Shown here in pieces: positions 11,884 through 27,165 of a DNA stretch of 64,000 nucleotides. A model generated the notes under the pieces. That model ran no database searches. It was not told the DNA's origin and saw only the letters and a program-made list of their open reading frames with translations. The DNA is taken from contig CAJJDP010000004.1 in assembly GCA_905182995.1 (NCBI GenBank), forward strand, positions 480,417 through 544,416, in the 5' to 3' direction. Positions within the stretch are counted from its first letter, which is position 1; every line of letters starts with the position of its first letter. The DNA comes from Paramecium octaurelia. Lineage: Eukaryota > Ciliophora > Oligohymenophorea > Peniculida > Parameciidae. A program made the position numbers and the translations under genes.

Positions 11884-14972
<3,089 letters not shown>

Positions 14973-15028
14973 TTTTATAGCATAACAAAATAATTAAAAT
15001 ACACATTGTATTATATAAAAATTATTGG

Positions 15029-16879
15029 TCAATCTAACTTTTCTGATTTTCTTAATGCTAAAAGTGCATAGTTTCCAACTACTACTAATGGAATGCTTAA
15101 GATTCCTAAAACTGCGATTGTTTCAATCAAATTTAATGAAATCCAAAATAGTGTTAACACAAAAAATAACCCTATGACTAGAGCTAAAAACAAATAAACT
15201 ATAGTTGAATTATCCTTTGGCAATCTTTCAAAACTTAAGTTCAAATTTGAAAGCACTATTAGGAAATATAGGAATGCAAGTACGATGATAAAAACAAAGA
15301 AAGCAACAAACTAGGATATTAAATGAGAAATACAAGGAAAGGAACATCTGGTTATTCCTGATTGAATTAATGTACAATTTCCTAAGACAATTTATAGGTA
15401 CTGTCATTTTAGAACGTTGTTTAAGCTTAAAACTTAGTATCTATTTTGGCAAAACTCCATCTTTTAGGTACAACGTTAGAATCAGCTATGAGTAATTCCA
15501 CTGAATAGATTGCATTAAGAGGTGTAATATGGTCAGGGTCTCCAAAGTCAATAATACCATAATAGATCTTTTTTTTTGTATCATACTCAGCAAAAACTTA
15601 TGTAGAAGCAGAGGGATATTAAGGATGAATTAATCTGATGGCAACTTATTGTTTAATTTAATTTTTAGTCTACTTGAATAAATTACTTACTTTAATGATT
15701 ATATGAAGGAAGCTTTTTTCATTTGCACTAAGAATCACAGGATAAACCTCTCCATTTTCAACACTATGATGGAAGTTTGGTTTAGAAGTCTTGCTATCAA
15801 CAATATCAAATATAACTTCTTCAATCTCAACTTCTTGTAATACTTTAATAGTGTATTTTAGCTTAAATCATAAATTGGAAATCTTACAATATAATGAGGA
15901 AAATGCAATTCGAAAGGAACAGAGCCAACTGCTGAAATTTCAAAATAACCACTAAATTCTTTAGATTTAATTGGTGTGTAGGTGTAATGCTCTTTTTAAT
16001 TGTTGATTAGAGCATAAACTTCGGTTGGGGAAACTTTCTCCCCTTTAAAATTGACGAATTTCACATTAATTTATGTTTTCCCTTTGTTTAGCTAGTAATG
16101 GTCTTAGAAAATAGGATAGATTATTGAATTAACTTAATTCAATTAGAATAATTTGGTAATCCAATATTACTCCTCAATAGATCCTAGGACTAAAGTTCTT
16201 TAGAAAAGAAAGTTAATGATTGTTTATTAATAGATTTAATTTTGAAGGAGGTCTTAAAGTTTTGGATGAAGATTGGTGATGTTGAAAGTAAAAAAAGAGA
16301 ATAATATTTAAGCAGTTACTGCAGCTGAATTATCTCTATCCAAAACTGCTGAGACTCCTTCGTATATTTCTTAGAAATTAAATATGGCTTCTTAAATTGC
16401 TTAATGAACATTGCTGTGATTGCAAAAAGTGGAAAGGTGATATGCTTGAGCTGCTGTTTTATAAGAATCATCTTATTTTTTAAGCTAAGGTTTGGCTGCA
16501 CCTCCTGAAGTGATAAATTATTCAAGTTTTGGACATAACCCGTTAAAAAGTGAATTATAGTAAATTGATTCAAAATCATCTAAATCAATTTTTGGAAAGT
16601 CAATATTATAGTCTGCCTGACATTCTTCCAAAAATGATGATGCAAGCTTTGCAAAATAAGCATCTTGAGCCGTTGTTAAAGTGTATTCTTTTAACCAAGT
16701 ACAAACCTTATTAGAATAAATTTACATACTTGGTCTAAATCCACCTCAACTTACAAATCAGAAGCGATTGACAATTAATAGGCTAAATTTTTGAGAGAAT
16801 CCGGTTTGGTCACAAATAGATTTTACTTGTATTTAGGAAATGCAAAAACTGTGTTGAAAAAGAGTATTGCAATGATCAT
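15029..16879 (-). CDS. RPN2: Ribophorin II / Swp1-type subunit of oligosaccharyltransferase
   Basis: Delta subunit of the ER oligosaccharyltransferase that N-glycosylates nascent proteins. It is 585 aa after removing introns 16707-16729, 15862-15887, 15670-15690 and 15311-15333; the first two end in AAG. An N-terminal signal peptide (MIIAILFFNTVFAFPKY) precedes a long luminal region. The C-terminus has PDVPFLF followed by three transmembrane segments ending ISLNLIETIAVLGILSIPL and a short basic tail, matching the ribophorin II membrane end (WTQLNMFQTLKYLAILG in animals, family knowledge). The luminal part is weakly conserved, as usual for this family. Its 3' end faces the F-BAR gene at 56 bp. 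Confidence 0.8.
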
Positions 16880-17514
16880 TAATTAAATTTATATGGAATC
16901 TAATATTATAATAAAATGAAATCCATTCCTTTTACAGAAGTTCGATATATTTTGATATCAACTTTAAGTTCCTCTTTATAAATAATTGATGTGCAGGATT
17001 TAGGTGTTAATAATTTTGCATTAATACTTATGAATTGAATCATCTATTTTAAGTCTCTTCTTAATTTTCAAGTATTTGATTGTATCAAATGAGATTAAAT
17101 CTTAAAAAGAAATAGAGCGCTAACGTTGGAAATTCTTTTATTATATTGAAAATATATTAAACAACATTTGATTATAAAAGGAAGTTTATGATCAGGAAAA
17201 TGTTTTAGTAATAATGATTAAAAATAATCATTATTATTAAAATGATAATTGTCAACATCCAATCTGTACAATAAAATCTAGGTGTCAATAGTTATCTTAC
17301 GGCTTAATCAATTGTTTTAATTCCATTAAATAAAGATTATCTTCATTAAATTTATTAATTTAAATTTCTGTTGAGCATATAAATAATTAATTTGATTACC
17401 TTCAATCATTTACAGCTTCTAAAAGTAGTACGAAATGTCCAATTTCCAATACTATTGTTTTTATGATAACAATTACAATCTTATTAATATATTCATTAAG
17501 TTTCTTCATCATAA
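16880..17514. other. Intergenic, one hairpin
   Basis: No supported gene; short open runs only. It contains a perfect 12-bp hairpin with an AAAA loop at 17209-17236. Confidence 0.45.
17209..17236. repeat. Perfect 12-bp hairpin with 4-nt loop
   Basis: Arms TAATAATGATTA and TAATCATTATTA around AAAA. It lies downstream of the 3' end of the small minus-strand gene (stop at 17515), so it could form in that transcript's trailer. Being pure A/T apart from one G and one C, it could also be chance. Confidence 0.55.
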
Positions 17515-17799
17515 TCATGAATTCACTATGATATTTGACATGCACAAATACACATCAATTACAATGCAGAGAATATTCCTTCTATCTAAAATGTCAATAT
17601 TGTTTTTCCTGATGGCAATAGATTGAAGCGACTGTTAGATAAATCCATTTTCATCATTATCTAATTGAGCGTTTAGTTGAGCAATTAATCGATAGCAGAT
17701 TTTATGAATTTGGATTTTATAGAATAAGTCACTGCAATTTTTTACAATACATTATAATTTGTAATTAGAATCTAATATTTTTTTAAATTGAGCATCCAT
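17515..17799 (-). CDS. Small unrecognised protein
   Basis: A 94-aa frame, MDAQFKKILDSNYKLQ..., with a helical, Cys-containing first half (CIVKNCSDLFYKIQ, KICYRLIAQLNAQLD). The last ~15 codons look like run-on, and an unseen intron near the 3' end is likely. Support comes from its placement: its ATG is 41 bp from the divergent ATG of the proteasome gene, the same arrangement as four other pairs in the window. No family recognised. Confidence 0.45.
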
Positions 17800-17840
17800 T
17801 ATCCCAATCTGAATGATAATTAAATTTAAATTAAATAAAA

Positions 17841-18772
17841 ATGCAATACTTAGACAATTATTTGCAATCCAAAGGTGGATATGACTATACAAATGTCAAG
17901 AGGTACGAAATTGATTAATTGCAATCTAAGAAATGAATTGATGAAGGCCTAAGGATTCAAAGAAATACCATTCACAAAAACAGGAACAACAATAGTTGGT
18001 GTCATATTTGATGGTGGCGTTGTTATGGCAGCAGATACAAGAGCAACAGCTGGATCAATAGTAGCAGACAAAAATTGTGAGAAATTGCATCCATTGGCTC
18101 CAAATATATGGGCTGCAGGAGCTGGTACAGCTGCAGATTTACATCATTAATGTGCTCATTTTAATGCTAAACTCAAACTTTAAAGACTCAATTTGAATAG
18201 ATAAAGCAGAGTTAATGAAGTGATTACTAAATTAACTACAAAACTCTTTCCTTATAGAGGTCATATTGGTGTTGCTCTTATAATTGGTGGAATTGACTCG
18301 AATGGACCATAATTGGCTTCAGTCTCTCCTCATGGAAAGTAAGTATTTGCACTTTATTTATTAGTTATGTTTATCATCCATTTTAATCTATGGGTAGTGG
18401 ATCTCTTGCAGCTTTGGGAATTCTAGAAGCAAAATTTTAAGATGGTCTTACCAAGTAATAAGCAATTGATCTTGCTATCGAGGCAATTGAGGCCGGAATT
18501 TTCCATGATATGGGGTATTTTGGAATTATATAATTTTAGATCTGGTAGTAATGTTGATGTAGTTGCAATTACAAAGGAGGGTGTTGATTATAGAAGAAAT
18601 ATCAGATAATTTAATGCTAAATCCCATCAGAAATAAATACCATATCATTTTCCAGCCAATAACACACGTAAAATGATAAAATTGATATTTAGCTGCTTTA
18701 AGGAAATATGAATTTAATTTTGAAAAACAAGAATTAAGTGAAATCGGATAGGAGATGGAGATTATTGAGTGA
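17841..18772 (+). CDS. PSMB7: 20S proteasome beta-2 subunit (trypsin-like, PSMB7 type)
   Basis: N-terminal-nucleophile protease subunit of the 20S core. It is 275 aa after removing introns 17903-17930 (AAG acceptor), 18339-18364, 18515-18539 and 18668-18692. A propeptide of ~32 residues ends in KTG, followed by [20 protein letters not shown] with the catalytic Thr1. Asp17 and Lys33 equivalents are present ([14 protein letters not shown]). [20 protein letters not shown] and [18 protein letters not shown] are typical of beta-2. The long C-terminal arm that embraces beta-3 is present. Nothing odd beyond the AAG intron. Confidence 0.95.
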
Positions 18773-18847
18773 AATATTTCAATATTATATCATATTCAAA
18801 TGCATATTGCTAATAAAAATACTTATTTGATTGAAATTATTTAATTA

Positions 18848-19662
18848 ATGGATAAACAAGATTATTATCAAGTTTTGGGAGTGGAGAAAAATGCCACAAC
18901 TGAAGAGATTAAGAGTGCCTATAGAAAGTTGGCCTTAGTAGGAATTATTATAGTTATATAGCTAGAAATGGCATCCAGATAAGAACCCTGACAATTAAGA
19001 GACAGCAAAAAAGTAGTTTTAATTGATCTTATAGGCATATACAGGTTCGATTTTAATATATTAATAGTTCTTTGTGATACTTAGAAAAGAGCAAACTATG
19101 ACAAATTTGGAACTGCTGATGGAGAAGAACAAATGAATTTTGATTTTGAAGATTTTTTTGCCCAAGATTTTGAGTCTATGATGAACTTTATGATGGGTGA
19201 TGCATTCGTCAAAATGTTTACTAATGTTGGTAGAGCAGGAAGAGGGAAGCATAAATTTAAAATACCAACTTAGTTTGTTTTTAAATAGGCTTAACCATAA
19301 AAGAAGCCACAAAAAAAAGAAGAAGAAGATGAATGGGAAACTGAAGAAGAAATTGATGAAGATGATGATTGGAAGGATGTAGATGACGATGAAGATGATG
19401 ATAATAATGATGATGAGGATGAATTGCAACCAGATAGTGATGATGATTTCACATAAACTGAAAATTTGTTTATGATGCCTATGTTTATAGAAGATAGCAT
19501 TAAGGATACTGATAGTAATACATCTTAATTATACTCTAAGGTAACAAATTCAAGTGTAAGTTCGATGGATAGATATTGAAGGAATAAACGTTAGTATAGC
19601 ATTTTGAAAAGAACCATAAAAAAGAATTTGCAGCTTGGAGTAAAAAAAAGCATTTTAAATGA
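18848..19662 (+). CDS. J-domain (DnaJ) protein with acidic middle
   Basis: 245 aa after removing introns 18938-18965, 19045-19067 (a GTT donor) and 19515-19540 (AAG acceptor). Residues 1-70 are a J domain with the HPD motif ([13 protein letters not shown]) that stimulates Hsp70 ATPase. The middle is extremely acidic ([30 protein letters not shown]). The C-terminal 40 residues are Lys/His-rich ([29 protein letters not shown]), with the layout of a worn C2H2 finger. This resembles DNAJC21/Jjj1-like ribosome-biogenesis co-chaperones in plan, but it is much shorter; the assignment below family level is a guess. Confidence 0.85.
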
Positions 19663-19687
19663 TTAATTAATTACATTATTTTTAGAT

Positions 19688-21094
19688 ATGAAAAATAGAT
19701 TCCTACAACTTAAATAAAAACTTAATAATTGGAAGTGGATTGAATGTCAAGTAACTCTCCACTCTCAAACTAACTAACTAGAATCCTATCGTCTTCTTGA
19801 AACCAACTATAAAATGATGTAAGATTGTAAAGTTGTTGAAGAATCACTCCAATTCAATATACAAATGTAGAAATCTTTCAATTTCTCAAAACGTATAGGG
19901 TGGAATTGGCACAAAAGCTGGAAACTTCCAGAAATCATTGTTAAACCCATTCTAAATAGTTATAAATTATATACTAAAGGCTTAAGATGCAGATTGATTT
20001 GTGGCTATGTTGAGGATGTATCTACAATTCGACAAGTTGAACTAGAAGGAAATACAGAAAAACTATATACTGAAGACATCCAAGGCTTTTAATTCGAAAA
20101 TATTAAGTTCAGTTCAACTTCGTATAAGCTGGAAGTTTTTACTTATCCATATTTTTAGGGTGTCCATTTTCATGTCATAATTGAGATCTATAGGCGAGAT
20201 GACATCTTCTCAACCGAAATAACAATTAAATCAGTCATCTCTCCTCCGATTTTTGTCGATTCAAGGAAAGCTGCCAGAAATACCAAGAGATTTGATTATT
20301 AGAAAATAATGTCATTGATTCAGCCTTTTCATCCTTTCACTCTCAAAAAATAACTTATTGTTAGATCTGATAAATCGAAAATATTAAAAATAGAAGATAC
20401 TCTTGAAGGAATTAACAACTATTTAATGGCTTAAAATATTAGAAATAAGTGTAGGCACCCTTACTTTCTAGCCCTAAAATTTAGATCAGTCTTTGATCTA
20501 TATTATAATTCGAATCAATATTCTTCTCAATTGAGTTTAGAACAATTACTTGTTAGAATATAATAATGCTTAGTTGAAAGTTTGAATTCGCACTAGAATC
20601 AATAAGTCTTATTGTTAAAGATGAAGTATTCCAATTACAGTGAACTTGATATTGGATTCTTTAGTAATAATTTGAGTCAATTATAAAATAATGTCATACA
20701 AGTTGTTGTTAGTGCTTAAATAGATAAGAATTGGATAAAAATCAATGCAAATGATTTAAATACTATATATGCAGAGAAGTATTCAATGTTTCCAAGGGTT
20801 TCATCCTCAGATTAGATGTAAATGAAATAATATTTTGACATATCGTCGGATGAAAGTGACTCAGAAGTTTGTTGTCAAAATGATGTAATTCATTCTCTTG
20901 ATTATAATAATAGGAATAAATTGAATTGGGTAAATAATAAAATCTACTGGAGTTTTATGAAACAAAAATAGAGATCCAAAAAAAGAAAGTTTGTCTATGA
21001 ATTAGAATATAATATAATTTTAAAATTATTTTCTTATATTCTTATCAACTTTTTATCAAATAAATTTTATTCTAATAAATTCAATAATACTTGA
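19688..21094 (+). CDS. Unrecognised 468-aa protein
   Basis: One long intronless frame starting 25 bp after the DnaJ stop. The first half is rich in beta-strand-like segments (LRCRLICGYVEDVSTIRQ, YKLEVFTYPYFQGVHFHVII) and contains SPPIFVDSRKAARNTKRFD. Such SPPI(x)V-S(R/K)K strings occur at the end of Rel/p53-like DNA-binding folds, but I cannot confirm homology. A Ser/Asp/Glu patch (ISSDESDSEV) follows at ~390. The last ~25 residues are hydrophobic and could be run-on past a missed intron. Function unknown; a transcription factor is a possibility only. Confidence 0.6.
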
Positions 21095-21290
21095 TATTTT
21101 ATTTTGTTTATTGTTAAATCAGGTATCAATTCCTAATATAGTGATGAACTAATTGAAATATCACTATTTAAAACTACTCTGATATTATTTTGATTCATTG
21201 TAATTACAATTACTTTGTTTATTTCAATTTGTATCTTGGTTTTAATTAAAATGGTAATTGTAATATATAAAATTAAATAATTATTATTCC

Positions 21291-23789
21291 ATGGGTGGGT
21301 GCGGAGGAAAGCCATAAAAAAGAAATAAAAAGCCTTACATTATACCAAAAACATTAGAATAGCAATGTATTATTAATCCTAAGTTAGTTAATGCTATTGA
21401 AATTGATTTACTATATCTAATATATTAAGACTTGGCATCACGAAATGTCGAAAACTTAGTCAACAAGACAGCCTTTACAGATTTCTTCACAATGATTGGG
21501 TTGTGGGGTGAACTTGTTTTTGAATATTTTAACTAAGAAAACCATAGTCTATTGAATTTTGAGCAATTTTTAAAAGGAGTTGTTCATTACATAAAATGTG
21601 ATGAGGATCAAAAAATTCAACATCTTTTTAAACTATATGATCTAGATAAACAAGGATTGATTAGAAAAGGTGAGTTTCTGCAAATGGTAACACATTAAAA
21701 TTTAACAATTAGATATAAAACTACCCTAGAGAGGATTTGATCAAATTGCTTGATGACCCTATGTTTTTGGATGATCTAAAAATTCTAAAGTATTATGAGA
21801 CAAAGGAGATGATCAACTAAAAAAAATTATAACCAAAGCGAGCTGATGAACAAGAGTTTACAGAATCAGGTAATAAAATTATCTTTAGAATAGTGCAGGC
21901 AATTCAAAGAAGAAGTTCTTTAAGTGGAGAAATATAATCAATCTAAGGGGCTAAATCAGGTGAATCTATACATGGATCTTAAACTAATTTGCCTGCTTTC
22001 AATGAATAAAGTGTTGTTATGATGTTTCCGAATGAGAGTATGATTGGACCAACTGGTGTTCCGATGGGATAGTTTGGTTAAAATATCACTTTCAATATTA
22101 ATGGAAAATTGGTTGAATTAAAAAGGGTCAATATTAATTACCTAGTTCATAAGTATGTGAATATGATTTACAAGCATAAAGCCAAAAATGATTAGGGGTA
22201 TTAATGTTTCTTAATTTAGTTTATCACTTGAGGATTTCAAATCTTTTGTAAAACTGCATCCAAAAATATTTGAAGGTCTTTACAAAGCCTTTAATTTTGA
22301 TGTTTGGGGCTGTGATGCTAATTCTTCAGTTCCTCGTTTGATGATGGCACCAAAGGATCTTGAAGGAGAAGTCAAAAAAATCAGCAAGAAAAATCCTAAG
22401 ATTACTAACACCAGATACTTTAAGTTAATGCAGAGATTCTGTCTATCTTTTAAGAAAAAAGAATCCACTTTACCTTCAAGTATGCAATGCTGATTAATCT
22501 TTAGAGATATTTTGCCTTGATGGATTGACAATACAGGAGAAAGTTAACAACTAGGAGTAATAATATGGATTTGAAGTGTCTCATAAAGATAAATTGTATT
22601 CAACTAGAACATATATGTGTCAAGATTTCGAAGATTATAAAAGATGGACAAACAGTTTATAAATGTTTCAAAAGTATTTAATTTTTCTATCTTTTAGAGC
22701 TTCTGTTAATGATTATTATTCTATTCTTTAGAAGATTGGAGAAGGCAAATTTTCGATAGTTTATCTTTGTGAATGCAAAAAGGATAGACAAACATTAGCT
22801 ATCAAAATTATTGAAAAGTTTAAATTATCAAAATCTGAAAAATTAATGCTTGCGTAATTTTAGTATTTAGTTGTAGTCATGAGGTAGAAATCATGAAATT
22901 GCTTAATCACTCTTGCATTGTCCGTTTCCATGAAATTATTGAAACAAAAACTCATTTAAACATCATAACTGAAGTCGTAAGAGATGGAGATTTATTTGAT
23001 TACATAATTAAAAATGAAAACATTAATGAGCAAGAGGCATCCTTAATAATGAGTTAGCTTTTTGATACTCTAAATTATGTTCACAGTGTTGGCATTGTAC
23101 ATAGAGATTTAAAACCAGAAAATATTATGATTGTATTGGATACTACAAAAAAAAATGTTAAATAAGTAAAAATTATTGATTTTGGTTTTGCCAACTTTTT
23201 GACAAATATCTAAACTAAAGAAGGAGAAGCTCTTTGCGGAACGACTAATTATTTAGCACCTGAAAGTTTAGAATAAAAGAAAATAGATTTTAAAGTTGAC
23301 AATTTTGCCTTAGGAGTTATCCTATACTTTTTACTTTCAGGTAATTCAAAAATTTCAATTAAATTAGGGTACTTACCCTTTGATTCTGAATTTCCAGAGG
23401 ATATTATAAAAAATATCATTGAATGCAAATATGATCTCCAAGAAGAGTTTTGGCAATAGATTTCAGAGGATGCAAAAGATTTAATAAAGAAATTATTAAT
23501 AAAAGAACCTGAAGAAAGAATTACTTTACAATCAGCTTTAGAGCATCCATGGATTAAAGTATAAATTTAAAATTATGAAGAACCGAAATTCACTGCCTAC
23601 AAAGAAAGCCTAGAGAGTCAATAAAAGATTAGGTTTATTTTGATTGATGATTTATATCAAAATGTTTATATGAAATTGTAAAATTTATACAAAGGCCTAT
23701 TAAAACCATTCATAATTGACACGATTCTCAATCGATTAAATTTGTTTAGTTAAACTTAAAATATATTATTTAATAAATTTAATATTTGA
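21291..23789 (+). CDS. EF-hand / PH / protein-kinase protein, CDPK7-like
   Basis: 783 aa after removing introns 21687-21712, 22198-22219, 22480-22504, 22674-22697, 22854-22876 and 23341-23367. Order: N-terminus [11 protein letters not shown] (N-myristoylation plus a Cys that could be palmitoylated); an EF-hand loop [12 protein letters not shown] (~120) and a second degenerate one (NDQGLSLEDF, ~290); a PH domain ([19 protein letters not shown] through [18 protein letters not shown], ~385-465); then a Ser/Thr kinase with [24 protein letters not shown] and IIDFGFAN. The APE region reads YLAPESLEQ, and the usual DxWSxG is DNFALG. EF-hands before PH before kinase is the layout of apicomplexan CDPK7, so Ca2+- and phosphoinositide-controlled kinase activity at a membrane is inferred. 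Confidence 0.85.
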
Positions 23790-24618
23790 AACAAAGACAA
23801 AGATAAGTACTGATTATTAAATCAAATAAATTATAAGTTAATAAAAGTGTGAGCAATTAAGATGATATGGAAATATATTATTATATATTCATAAGAGACT
23901 TTGAGAACTACTATTAGTCCAACCCTTAGGTTTAATATCTAAGTCTTTTGAAATTGGTTTTGATTATTATTATTTTAAAAAAGAGTTGGCTTTGCTTCTG
24001 TGCGAATCATTTAATCTTTCAGAAAACCTTCTAAACTGCTAGCCAATCATGATGCGATCTAACAATAACATTTTTTCTTGGTCTTTAAACTACTATGGAA
24101 TAAATCTATGAATTATTTTGAGAGGCTTTTAGGGATTGATAAAAACTTCCTCATTAATACTACAACTCTATAGAATTGGCTTTTTGTATGAATAATTTTA
24201 ATTTTGCACATCCAAGCTCAGGTTTATTATTTTGATTTTTTCATTTTCATTTGTTTTAATGAATGAAGATTCTGCAGATTTTTCGTAATAATGTTTTTAA
24301 GGAGATGTTTTTAGTTTTTTCTAAACTTAGTTCGATTTTCGAATCTTAAATTGAGGTATTTTGCAATCAAATATACTCCCATTATAATGATAATTTCTAA
24401 GCTTTATTTACATAGCAAATTTTGGAATAATTATGATAATAAACTTAGATTCAATACAGCAAATTATTTAACAAGGTAGGAAAATCTAAATTAACTTGTA
24501 GAATTATCGTAGAATCAATTTTAAGGTCAAGCTTTAAAGAATATAGAATTCTATAAAGTACAATCTTACGATTTTCAGACTAGACATCTATGATTATTAA
24601 AAACTAGAAATTATAATA
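23790..24618. other. Intergenic or decayed minus-strand sequence
   Basis: Minus-strand runs such as RPRKNVIVRSHHDWLAVQK and NLRFENRTKFRKNQKH read protein-like but are broken by TGA in several places and change frame, so no gene model is supported. Possibly an old pseudogene. Confidence 0.35.
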
Positions 24619-25245
24619 TCAAAAAAAGAATGGTATCCACTTAAAAAAAGAAAGAATATGGTTATTAGAATGTAAAATTGGTTCAATCTTTTATGTAATT
24701 AATTGTATTTAATTAATAATGATTATAAAATAAAGAATAACTGTATAACATATTTGAAGAAATATTAAGAATGAAGTAGTTATTTTGATAAAATCAAGTT
24801 AGAATATTAAATCTTACTGCTTTTTTTTTGATTCTATTGAATCTATTTATTAAATTTCTGGTTTCGAGAAATTAAGCTTCGATATCTTTTGTTTCCTAAT
24901 AAATTTATCATTCAATACTGTTTTCCTGAGCTTCATTCTGTATTCTGTACTTCTAGTCCTTATATTTTTATTTTATTAGATCATTATCGTGGTTGAATTG
25001 ATTTTCTTTTCTGTCTACATTTCTAGAGGTTTTGGAGATGGACTGACTTTTGAAAATTATGAAGGACGCTTTTAACATACGCTTTAGTTAATTCTAATGA
25101 TTGGGGTTTTCCAGGATTAAAAAGAATCATTTTAGATTTCCTTAAACTTTCTTTTAATCTCGAAATCATTAATAATGTGAGGAATAAATTATGTATTTGA
25201 TTACTTTTGAAATTGATAATTAGGTCTTTTGGTTAAATGAAACAT
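24619..25245 (-). CDS. Unrecognised basic protein
   Basis: A 208-codon frame from MFHLTKRPNYQFQKQSN. It is basic and Ser/Lys/Gln-rich to about residue 150 (IKRKFKEIQNDSFQSW, SKVSPSPKPLEMQTEKK, KISKLNFSKPEIQQ). After that it becomes hydrophobic run-on, so the true end probably follows an unrecognised intron near 24790. No domain. Medium-low confidence, resting on a clean 150-codon protein-like reading. Confidence 0.45.
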
Positions 25246-25440
25246 ATTTGATTGTTGTTCATCCAAAATTTTAATTTTCTCTATGATGATTGAGAGATCA
25301 AATAAAGATTCTAGTTTTTATTTTGTTATATTCATTATATAAATTTATATTGATTATATATATATTTGGATGCAAATTTTTGGGACTTATTGAATTCAAA
25401 TTTGATTATCATCGCATATTAAATATTATTAAAACAACAA

Positions 25441-26436
25441 ATGAAGCCAAGTGGAAAAAAGGATACAAAATAATTGAATCAAAGATCTCCAGAAAAGATA
25501 TTACAAAAGAGAAATAATAATAATTAATTATAATATTTAGTAAAATGGAAGGATAATGATGAGCCAACTTGGGAATTCGAAGAAAACATCAGAAATTGTA
25601 TTTAAAATTTATCAGTCAACGAATAAGAATTAATTTCAAATTAAAATTATAAATAAGCAAAATAAGGGATACCTATTAGACCGTAATAATAGAGTTATAA
25701 GCATCCTAATTGTTCAGAAGAACTCCTTTTTAATAAACAGAAGGAAATGACTTAAAAATACTGCAATGCTTATCCATAAATCGGAGATGAAATTGATAGT
25801 GTTCATTTAATCTTAACTTAAGAAGATTGCTTATTTGAAATTAAATGGAAATCTAGATCTGATGGTGTACAGCCAAATTCAGATTTTTATTAATATGATT
25901 AATTCAAAGTAGTTGCTCCAATGCTTTTTATGGATTTTTTAGAAATTTGTATTTTAGGATATGAGAAACACTCAGAAATCAAATTTGTAGCACCTGGCAA
26001 AGACAATATTGAAAGAACTTAATTGATTAAAAGAATCTTATTATAAAATCCAAAATATTTGGATACTAATAAATATTAAACTGATAAATCTGCAGAAGAT
26101 GTAAAGGTAAATGATTAGGCTGCTTAACTTAAAGAAAAAAACAATTAATAAAAGAAAAACACAATAATAACCTTTATGCAATCAGAGCAGAAATAAAAAT
26201 AAACAATAGAATCGTTCAACTAAAAATTGATAGAAAAGTAGGTTGTAATTTATGAATAATAACATAATGATAGGACATCACAATAAGATAATTTATAGGA
26301 AGACAAATTATCTCAGTAAGAAAACTAAGAGGAGTAATAATAACTAAGAAAATAGGATTAAATAATTGATTCAAATTAAAATTAAGAAGAATAGATAGAT
26401 TAAGAATCGATATCCTTAGAATAATAATAAGAATGA
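25441..26436 (+). CDS. HP1-like chromodomain / chromoshadow protein
   Basis: 331 aa, no intron. An N-terminal chromodomain (~17-60) shows EKILQKRNNNNQLQYLVKWK and EPTWEFEENI. A second, chromoshadow-like unit (~150-195) reads CLFEIKWKSRSDG and FKVVAPMLFMDFLEICI. That is the heterochromatin protein 1 layout, so binding to methylated histone H3 in the nucleus is expected. The chromodomain lacks the usual first aromatic of the methyl-lysine cage before EKIL and is shortened after KWK, so binding may be weak. The last ~130 residues are a Gln/Asn/Glu-rich tail spelled largely with TAA. Related chromodomain proteins act in DNA elimination in Tetrahymena; that role here is speculation. Confidence 0.8.
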
Positions 26437-27165
26437 TAATTACAATTTGAGTATTATGTTAAGATATTAATTTTCATAGTATTATCTTAATTAACTTCTT
26501 TTTCATCATTTCAAACTTGAATTACTTTTTAATAACTATTTTATGTCTTTAATTCTTCAATTTCCGAATATCGATCCTAACCCCATATAAAATTATTAAT
26601 AATTGAAAATCAACAAATTTTAATATTCTTGATATCTATTTGAGATCTTGCTAATTTAATTATATAATCACTATTTCTCAATTATTATTAATTTACTTAG
26701 AGGATGATATCAATTACTCTAGATTTTTAATATTATTAATTATAAAAAAATGCCTAAGATTATTCTATTTTTATAACTATTTAATTTATTCTCGTCTTAT
26801 TAATGACTGGGTTTCATTCTTTGATCAAAGAATGTCTCGTTATTGATGATAAATTTGGTTTAATATTCGAGATTCCCAATAATTTATTAAAAATCTTTGA
26901 TAGTGTATTGTATATATCGACTATTCTGACAGTGTTTTGAATGGTTTCAGTAATTTAAAGATAAATGGTATATCTGTTTTGGATGAAATCTGTCAAATAT
27001 GGTATTTTTTAATTTGAAATTGATGATGGCATAATTTGAATGTTAAGGAGTGTAAGATGAGTACTTAGATTTAGAGAGATAATTAATTTGTTTGAGTGTG
27101 CATTTTACTGTTAAATTAATAAAATTATGAAAATCATAAAAAGAGGGATTATTGTATAAATATTA
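26437..27165. other. Intergenic, includes a 20-bp palindrome
   Basis: No gene supported. A minus-strand open run (SKNLLKSSYEKLKDD near 27170-27210) overlaps the end of the next gene in another frame and is probably chance. It contains the perfect palindrome at 26815-26834. Confidence 0.4.
26815..26834. repeat. Perfect 20-bp palindrome
   Basis: CATTCTTTGATCAAAGAATG equals its own reverse complement. It is not next to a recognised start codon. It could bind a dimeric factor or be chance. Confidence 0.6.

Noticed and set aside
19061..19500. Hydrophobic and poly-Ser ORFs opposite the DnaJ gene
   Set aside because: They are antisense shadows of the Asp/Glu-rich DnaJ region.
22280..22531. 83-aa minus-strand ORF
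   Set aside because: It lies opposite the PH-domain exons of the CDPK7-like kinase, which have strong sense-strand support.
25290..25517. 75-aa plus-strand ORF with a membrane-like start
   Set aside because: It is out of frame with the chromodomain gene that begins at 25441.
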